This document shows positions 17,709 through 21,589 of a stretch of DNA of 21,589 nucleotides, piece by piece. The position numbers were made by a program, and so were the translations under genes. A model generated the notes under the pieces. It made no database searches. It saw nothing but the letters and a program-made list of their open reading frames with translations, and had not been told where the DNA came from. This stretch comes from a virus, in the IMG/VR virus record IMGVR_UViG_3300005549_000034, positions 1 to 21,589 of that record, one strand, 5' to 3'. Position 1 is the stretch's first letter; each line of letters starts with the position of its first letter.

Positions 17709-18483
17709 GGGACCGGAACCACGACTCGGGACATTTGCGTTCGTAGATCCACCGCGGCCAGGTCCGGTCCACTTCGACCGGGGTCATCTGCTGCCCGTCG
17801 ACATGCCACCCGTCGCCGCGGAAGGCGTCAATCTCCAATCCCATCAGCACCCGTTCGGTCACCTCGGGATGGCAGAACGTCTTCAACTTCTCGCGGGCCG
17901 TCTCCTCCGAGGTTCGGTCACCGACCGGCATCCACGACAGATGCCAGCCACCGTTGGGGATCTTGCGGACGATGTTGCGCATGTCGCGCATCGCCCCGAA
18001 CGATTGGATGTCCTTCACGCGCCCGGCGACCGTCCCGTACCACGGGAGCGGATAGAGCCAGTCAACGCTGAAGAAATGACCTCGTTGCTCCAGGCTGACG
18101 AACCCTTGCGGGCGCAGGTTGCGCACCACCAGCGGGTTAGGGATCTCGTCCACATCGCCGTGCAACACGAGGTCGTCGGGTCGGGCGTTCAGTTCCTCCA
18201 GCCCGAAGCGCACGTATTCGCGTTGCGCGTGTTCTCTCGCCCACGGGTCCGGGTCGAACGTGCGCGGCGGGAGCCCCTTGGCTTTGACGATGTGCAACCG
18301 GTCCGCCCACTGCTCGAACCGGTCCAGGTTCTCGGTGACGTGAAACGGCTTGGGATGGTCCTGGTGGTCGACGTTTGCTTCCACGATGACGTGCACGAGG
18401 TTCGGGATGTCTTGAAGCTCGTACAGGCGACACTCGAGCATCTCGAGTTCGTCGTTCACCATGAAGGAATCGAAGATGGTCAC
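17689..18483 (-). CDS. GT17-like glycosyltransferase, 264 aa
   Basis: A glycosyltransferase of the GT17 type (Glyco_transf_17, the family that includes eukaryotic GnT-III). The N-terminus FDSFMVNDELEMLECRLYEL, the VHVIVEANVDHQDHPKPF stretch and the metal-binding DVDEIP (residues 110-115) are diagnostic. GWHLSWM and a C-terminal Trp-rich part follow. The GTG at 18483 overlaps the previous stop (GTGA). Bacterial and phage GT17 members are usually of unknown substrate. Here it probably adds a sugar to a glycan begun by the larger enzyme upstream. Confidence 0.88.
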   Translation of the reverse strand: MTIFDSFMVNDELEMLECRLYELQDIPNLVHVIVEANVDHQDHPKPFHVTENLDRFEQWADRLHIVKAKGLPPRTFDPDPWAREHAQREYVRFGLEELNARPDDLVLHGDVDEIPNPLVVRNLRPQGFVSLEQRGHFFSVDWLYPLPWYGTVAGRVKDIQSFGAMRDMRNIVRKIPNGGWHLSWMPVGDRTSEETAREKLKTFCHPEVTERVLMGLEIDAFRGDGWHVDGQQMTPVEVDRTWPRWIYERKCPESWFRSRVPAVH

Positions 18484-20399
18484 CGCTTGCCGAGCCCGGT
18501 CCGTTGCATGGCGATCAGCGGCATCCGCGACAGAAACGTCTTGCGGTCCTCCTCCGCCGTCTCCTGCGCTTTCACGTACACCGGGTCCGCGGCGCGTAGG
18601 TCTTCGCGTCCGTCGTAGCCGGGATGGTGGTGTTCGATCACCGACTCCAGACAGGGGGTGAACACGCCGCGAGCCTTCGCAAGCTCGATGATCTCCTTGT
18701 CCACGTACCAGTGGCCGTAGGTCTCCGGTGCGAGGACGCCGGGGCCGTCGAGGCACGCCCCGTACTTCTCCACGTAGGAGCGGCGAACGAAGAAATGGTC
18801 CGCGTGGCGGCCCGCGGCCACGTCGGGGTTCTTCACACCGTTGGAACTGTCGTTGGTTCCGATGACGTCGAATTCGGTGGAGAGCTTGCGGGCCGCTTCG
18901 ATCCATCCGGGCATGAACTCGACGTCGTCACCGACCAGGAGAAGCCAGTCCTCTGACGTTCGGCCGAACTCAAAATTGACCTTGTGCGCGTAGGTCGACG
19001 TATCGAGACCGGTGTTGACGTTGACGGCCTCGGTTGAACACCAAAGCGGGTCATCGCCGACGAGAAACAGATGGGCGCTGCCATCATTCGTCGCGTCGAA
19101 CGACGACACGAGGCGTTCAATGTTCGCCTGTCGCATCGCGGGGACGATGACGGCGACCGATTCCATCTCCGGTCGTTCGAGCTCCAACACTTCGGCCGGT
19201 CTGGCGAGCGTGTCGAGGAACGGCCGCCAGTAGGTGTCGTACACCCGGTCGGTGTCGTACTGCTGCGCGAACTCGATCGCTTTCACCGTCATCGCGTCAC
19301 GGTCGGCGTCGTGCGCTTCGTTCAACGCTCGGATCACGTCGAGCGTGTACGGGCACAGGTAGGAGGCGTGTTGCGCGGGGTCCCATTCGAGTTGGCCTGA
19401 CACCAGCCAGCCCGCAGCACCGAACGCTGGGCCCGCCAACTCGGTTTGCGACGAGAACTCGGAGGCGATGACCGGGGTCCCGCACGCCTGCGCTTCGATG
19501 AGGGGGACACAGAACCCTTCTCCGTGCGACGGGGCCAACAGCACGTCCATGGCGGTGTAGGCGGCGGCCATCATCTCCGGGGTGAAGCCGACCCGGTAGG
19601 CGTACTGGTCGACCCACCGGATCGCGTGCTCGGGGACGGCGGCGTGGATGGCGAGTTCCTTGAGTTGGAAGCCTTCGGCGCCGCCGGGCCAGTCGCAGTG
19701 CATGTACAGGATGGCGTTCTGGTGGGTCAGCCAGAACTGGCCGAACGCCCGCAACGCCTCGTTGAACCCTTTGCGGTCGCGGGCCCAGCCTTTGTTCATG
19801 GCGACCATCCCGACCAGGAACGCGTCGTCGGGGATCGGGTCGCCCAACGCCAGCATCTGGCGGCCGGTGACTTCCTGCCCGGCGATCACACAGGTCGGGG
19901 TCGGCTTGTACACCGTCGTGTCGACCGACAACGGGATGTAGACGGGGTCGAGGCCGGCTTCGGTCAACTGCCGTTCCCCGTAACGGGACATGGCGACCGG
20001 GACGGCGTCGGGGTTGCGGTGGAAGAACTCGAGCACGTCGCGGGGGACGGGGAAGTGGTCGACGGGGCACCAGACGGCGACGTTGAAGTCCTTCAACCGG
20101 GGGTTGGGGAGCAGACACCAGATGTCCAGCAGGGTGACGATCCAGCCGGAGGTTTCGTCGCCGTCGAACCAGTGCGACGCGTGGTTGTGCACGATGTCGA
20201 CGCCGTTCACTTCGTATCCGGTGGGGTAACAGCGGATCTGGCGTGACCCCCACGGCATCACTTCGCCTTGGATGCCGTAGGTGCAGGAGACCGCGACGTC
20301 GTGTCCGTCGTCGTGCAACCGTTCGGCGAGATGGCGGGTCTGCACCCCGTAGCCGGTCTTCACCCACGGGGCGTTGCTATGAATCAAGAAACGGCTCAC
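18480..20399 (-). CDS. Two-domain glycosyltransferase (GT4 + GT2-like), 639 aa
   Basis: The first 400 residues form a GT-B enzyme of the GT4 (Glycos_transf_1) type. The N-terminal SNAPWVKTGYGVQTRHLAER is the nucleotide-sugar glycine loop. SHGEGFCVPLIEAQACGTPV (291-310) carries the E-x7-E pair Glu294/Glu302. Residues about 414-639 form a second GT-A, GT2-like domain (VAVIVPAMRQANIERLVSSF; FLVGDD at 445-450; LLVGDDVEFMPGW at 487-499). Two transfer activities in one chain suggest consecutive additions to a glycan. GTG 20399 overlaps the previous stop (GTGA). The first gene of the cassette's enzyme series. The acceptor, perhaps the capsid, is inferred only from position. Confidence 0.9.
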   Translation of the reverse strand: MSRFLIHSNAPWVKTGYGVQTRHLAERLHDDGHDVAVSCTYGIQGEVMPWGSRQIRCYPTGYEVNGVDIVHNHASHWFDGDETSGWIVTLLDIWCLLPNPRLKDFNVAVWCPVDHFPVPRDVLEFFHRNPDAVPVAMSRYGERQLTEAGLDPVYIPLSVDTTVYKPTPTCVIAGQEVTGRQMLALGDPIPDDAFLVGMVAMNKGWARDRKGFNEALRAFGQFWLTHQNAILYMHCDWPGGAEGFQLKELAIHAAVPEHAIRWVDQYAYRVGFTPEMMAAAYTAMDVLLAPSHGEGFCVPLIEAQACGTPVIASEFSSQTELAGPAFGAAGWLVSGQLEWDPAQHASYLCPYTLDVIRALNEAHDADRDAMTVKAIEFAQQYDTDRVYDTYWRPFLDTLARPAEVLELERPEMESVAVIVPAMRQANIERLVSSFDATNDGSAHLFLVGDDPLWCSTEAVNVNTGLDTSTYAHKVNFEFGRTSEDWLLLVGDDVEFMPGWIEAARKLSTEFDVIGTNDSSNGVKNPDVAAGRHADHFFVRRSYVEKYGACLDGPGVLAPETYGHWYVDKEIIELAKARGVFTPCLESVIEHHHPGYDGREDLRAADPVYVKAQETAEEDRKTFLSRMPLIAMQRTGLGKR

Positions 20400-20572
20400 C
20401 GCGTTTCCTTCTCGCCCGGCGCGGCCCGTTTCGCCTTCTTCGCCTCGACCAACACGAACAGCGACCCCGCCCCATCGGAGGAGACGGTGACGATGTCACC
20501 GGTCTGGTTGATCTCGTCGACCGCGTTCTCCATGTCCGGGTGGGAGGTGGGGACGCGCACGATTCTTCGCAT
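20396..20572 (-). CDS. Hypothetical small protein, 58 aa
   Basis: Begins MRRIVRVPTSHPDMENAVDE, continues through a beta stretch (GDIVTVSSDGAGSLFVLVEA) and ends in a basic tail (KKAKRAAPGEKETR). The ATG at 20572 has ACAGGAG eight nt upstream and is preferred over a longer in-frame start that would run into the adjacent stem-loop. It lies between the capsid pair and the large glycosyltransferase, overlapping the latter as GTGA. This ties it to the sugar cassette. Family unknown; it could be a decoration or adaptor protein. Confidence 0.65.
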   Translation of the reverse strand: MRRIVRVPTSHPDMENAVDEINQTGDIVTVSSDGAGSLFVLVEAKKAKRAAPGEKETR

Positions 20573-20599
20573 GATGGGTTCTCCTGTGTGCAGGGGGAT

Positions 20600-20661
20600 G
20601 TGCAGGGGAACCCGTTGGACGCGCCGCGTGTGGTGCGCGTCCAACGGGGGTTCCCCTGCAC
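20600..20661 (-). other. Very strong stem-loop after the capsid genes
   Basis: A 25-nt arm (20600-20624) pairs with a 27-nt arm (20635-20661) around a 10-nt loop, the only defect being a 2-nt bulge. It lies between the stop of the 44-aa gene and the ribosome site of the 58-aa gene. There is no U-tract on the minus strand, so it is more likely an mRNA-processing or stability element, or an attenuator, than a classical terminator. GTGCAGGGG is also repeated directly at its left edge. Confidence 0.75.
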
Positions 20662-20675
20662 GGGGATGTCAGGGG

Positions 20676-20810
20676 TCAGTCCTTGGAGGACTTCACCTCG
20701 GTCGTGACCTTCCACGCGCCGTTCTGGTCCGGGTCGACGGACACGACCGTCTCGCCCTTCGGCGGTTTGAAGTCGTCCAGTTCGGCGTAGGAGACAATGT
20801 GCTCTGGCAT
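20676..20810 (-). CDS. Small protein after capsid, 44 aa
   Basis: A 44-residue protein starting MPEHIVSYAELDDFKPPKGE and ending VTTEVKSSKD. The ATG at 20810 shares one base with the capsid stop, TGATG-style, so it is translated at the heels of the capsid gene. It has no cysteine, membrane segment or known motif. Charged strands with a KVTTEV end suggest a small beta hairpin. A head-decoration or capsid-accessory role is plausible from position alone. It is followed by a very strong stem-loop that may mark the end of the high-level capsid transcript. Confidence 0.6.
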   Translation of the reverse strand: MPEHIVSYAELDDFKPPKGETVVSVDPDQNGAWKVTTEVKSSKD

Positions 20811-21589
20811 CAGACCGACTGCTTCAACAACACGCCAGCCGTGACGTCGATCCCGTCTCCGTCAAGGAACTGCTTGCCGCGGAACGTGACGAGGTCAGTG
20901 TTGAACGCGTACTCGTCCGAACGCTCGAACACGAACGGGCCAACCAACCGTGCGTAGTAGGAGTTCCAATCGGCGAAGGTGACGATGCGGGCATTTGAAG
21001 CGCACGACGCCACGTTGGGATCGGTGTACACCGGGAAGTTCAACAAGCGGTCCGGTTCGCCGGTATTCAACCCCTGCCACGGGGACATCTGCCAGATGGG
21101 CTGGCCGATGGTCCCGCCCGCGCCGTCGCGGATCTTGCGGATGATCCCGGCGGTGGCGTCACGCATCAACCACGCGCAAGCGGGGGACTGCCGGTACATG
21201 TCGTTGATGCCGTACACGCAGTCCACCAGGTTCTCGAACGTCGGCGTGATGAGCGTGCCCCCGGTCGCCACCGTTCCGTTCGCACCGGTCCAGCCGACCG
21301 TCATCATCCCGTTCGGTTCACCCGACCCGGTTCCGACGATGAGGTCAGCATCAGCGACCTGGGCGACGGCACGAGTGATGTTCCGCCCCACGAAATCGAG
21401 GACGTTGAACCCGGTGTCACGCAAGGTTTCGGGTGCGACCTGCACCAACTGGCCGTACTTGTAGGCGTCGAGCTGCATGCGCAGGAACGTCGGGTCGGTG
21501 CCGCCGATGGCGGTGCCTTGCGCGATGACCTGCGTGCCGATGCCGTGCGCGTTGATCCGCGGGAAGTACATCGTTTCACCGGAATCAGA
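20810..21589 (-). CDS. Major capsid protein, HK97 fold (partial, N-terminus off window)
   Basis: Forms the head shell. The visible 259 residues are the C-terminal part of an HK97-type (Phage_capsid) protein. PETLRDTGFNVLDFVGRNIT is the spine helix and domain start. Then come DADLIVGTGSGEPNGMM, CAWLMRDATAGIIRKIRDG, a GEPDRLLNFPVYTDPN segment and a final FRGKQFLDGDGIDVTAGVLL, all standard features. The frame is open to the right edge with no stop, so the ATG at 21571 is internal and the start lies outside the window. The portal, protease and terminase genes would be expected further right. Confidence 0.93.
   Translation of the reverse strand, partial: SDSGETMYFPRINAHGIGTQVIAQGTAIGGTDPTFLRMQLDAYKYGQLVQVAPETLRDTGFNVLDFVGRNITRAVAQVADADLIVGTGSGEPNGMMTVGWTGANGTVATGGTLITPTFENLVDCVYGINDMYRQSPACAWLMRDATAGIIRKIRDGAGGTIGQPIWQMSPWQGLNTGEPDRLLNFPVYTDPNVASCASNARIVTFADWNSYYARLVGPFVFERSDEYAFNTDLVTFRGKQFLDGDGIDVTAGVLLKQSV

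Noticed and set aside
1-21589. CRISPR arrays, tRNA or rRNA genes, attachment sites
   Set aside because: No spaced direct repeats of CRISPR type, no cloverleaf or rRNA-like stretch, and no integrase-associated core site were seen on either strand.

Overview
The window is part of a tailed-phage (siphovirus) genome or prophage from a high-GC actinobacterial host. Supporting signs are the GC-rich codon use, many GTG/TTG starts with 4-bp stop/start overlaps, an HK97-fold capsid, an Amidase_2 endolysin without an obvious wall-binding domain, and small families common in actinophages. No integrase, terminase or portal is visible, so phage versus prophage cannot be decided. The host genus cannot be named.

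Almost all phage genes lie on the minus strand and read right to left as one late operon. From the right edge: the C-terminal part of the major capsid protein; a 44-aa protein; a very strong stem-loop; a 58-aa protein; an unusual sugar cassette (a GT4+GT2-like two-domain glycosyltransferase, a GT17-like glycosyltransferase and three small class I methyltransferases); a 100-aa structural protein; head-tail adaptor; tail terminator; two tail-tube-like proteins; an HK97 gp10-like protein; a tail-assembly chaperone with a -1 frameshift extension; tape measure; minor tail and baseplate proteins; a C2H2-type zinc-finger microprotein; and a lysis cassette (amidase followed by five predicted membrane proteins). 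The operon ends at a Rho-independent terminator at about 1270-1307.

Left of the terminator is a separate leftward unit with its own promoter: an XRE-type regulator, a Cys-rich 57-aa protein, a 110-aa protein and a DUF6948-like protein. Upstream of its promoter are three tandem 11-bp repeats resembling DnaA boxes.

The most striking element is a 3044-bp transposon at 1500-4543. It has perfect 25-bp terminal inverted repeats, a perfect 8-bp target-site duplication (GGGCCGCC) and an intact IS1595-family transposase. Its promoter has the -35 box inside the inverted repeat and would give a leaderless mRNA. It also carries about 1.9 kb of passenger DNA: a four-gene overlapping minus-strand operon (one member DUF6941-like) behind a dyad-rich control region, plus two small plus-strand ORFs. 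Removing the transposon and one copy of the duplication restores a continuous 61-codon gene at the end of the phage lysis operon.

A second hidden item is a 40-codon plus-strand ORF with a lipoprotein signal and lipobox. It fits almost exactly in the only gap of the tail module, on the strand opposite to all neighbouring genes, and is a candidate lysogeny-expressed (moron-type) surface lipoprotein. All family names come from reading the translated sequence. No database search was run.
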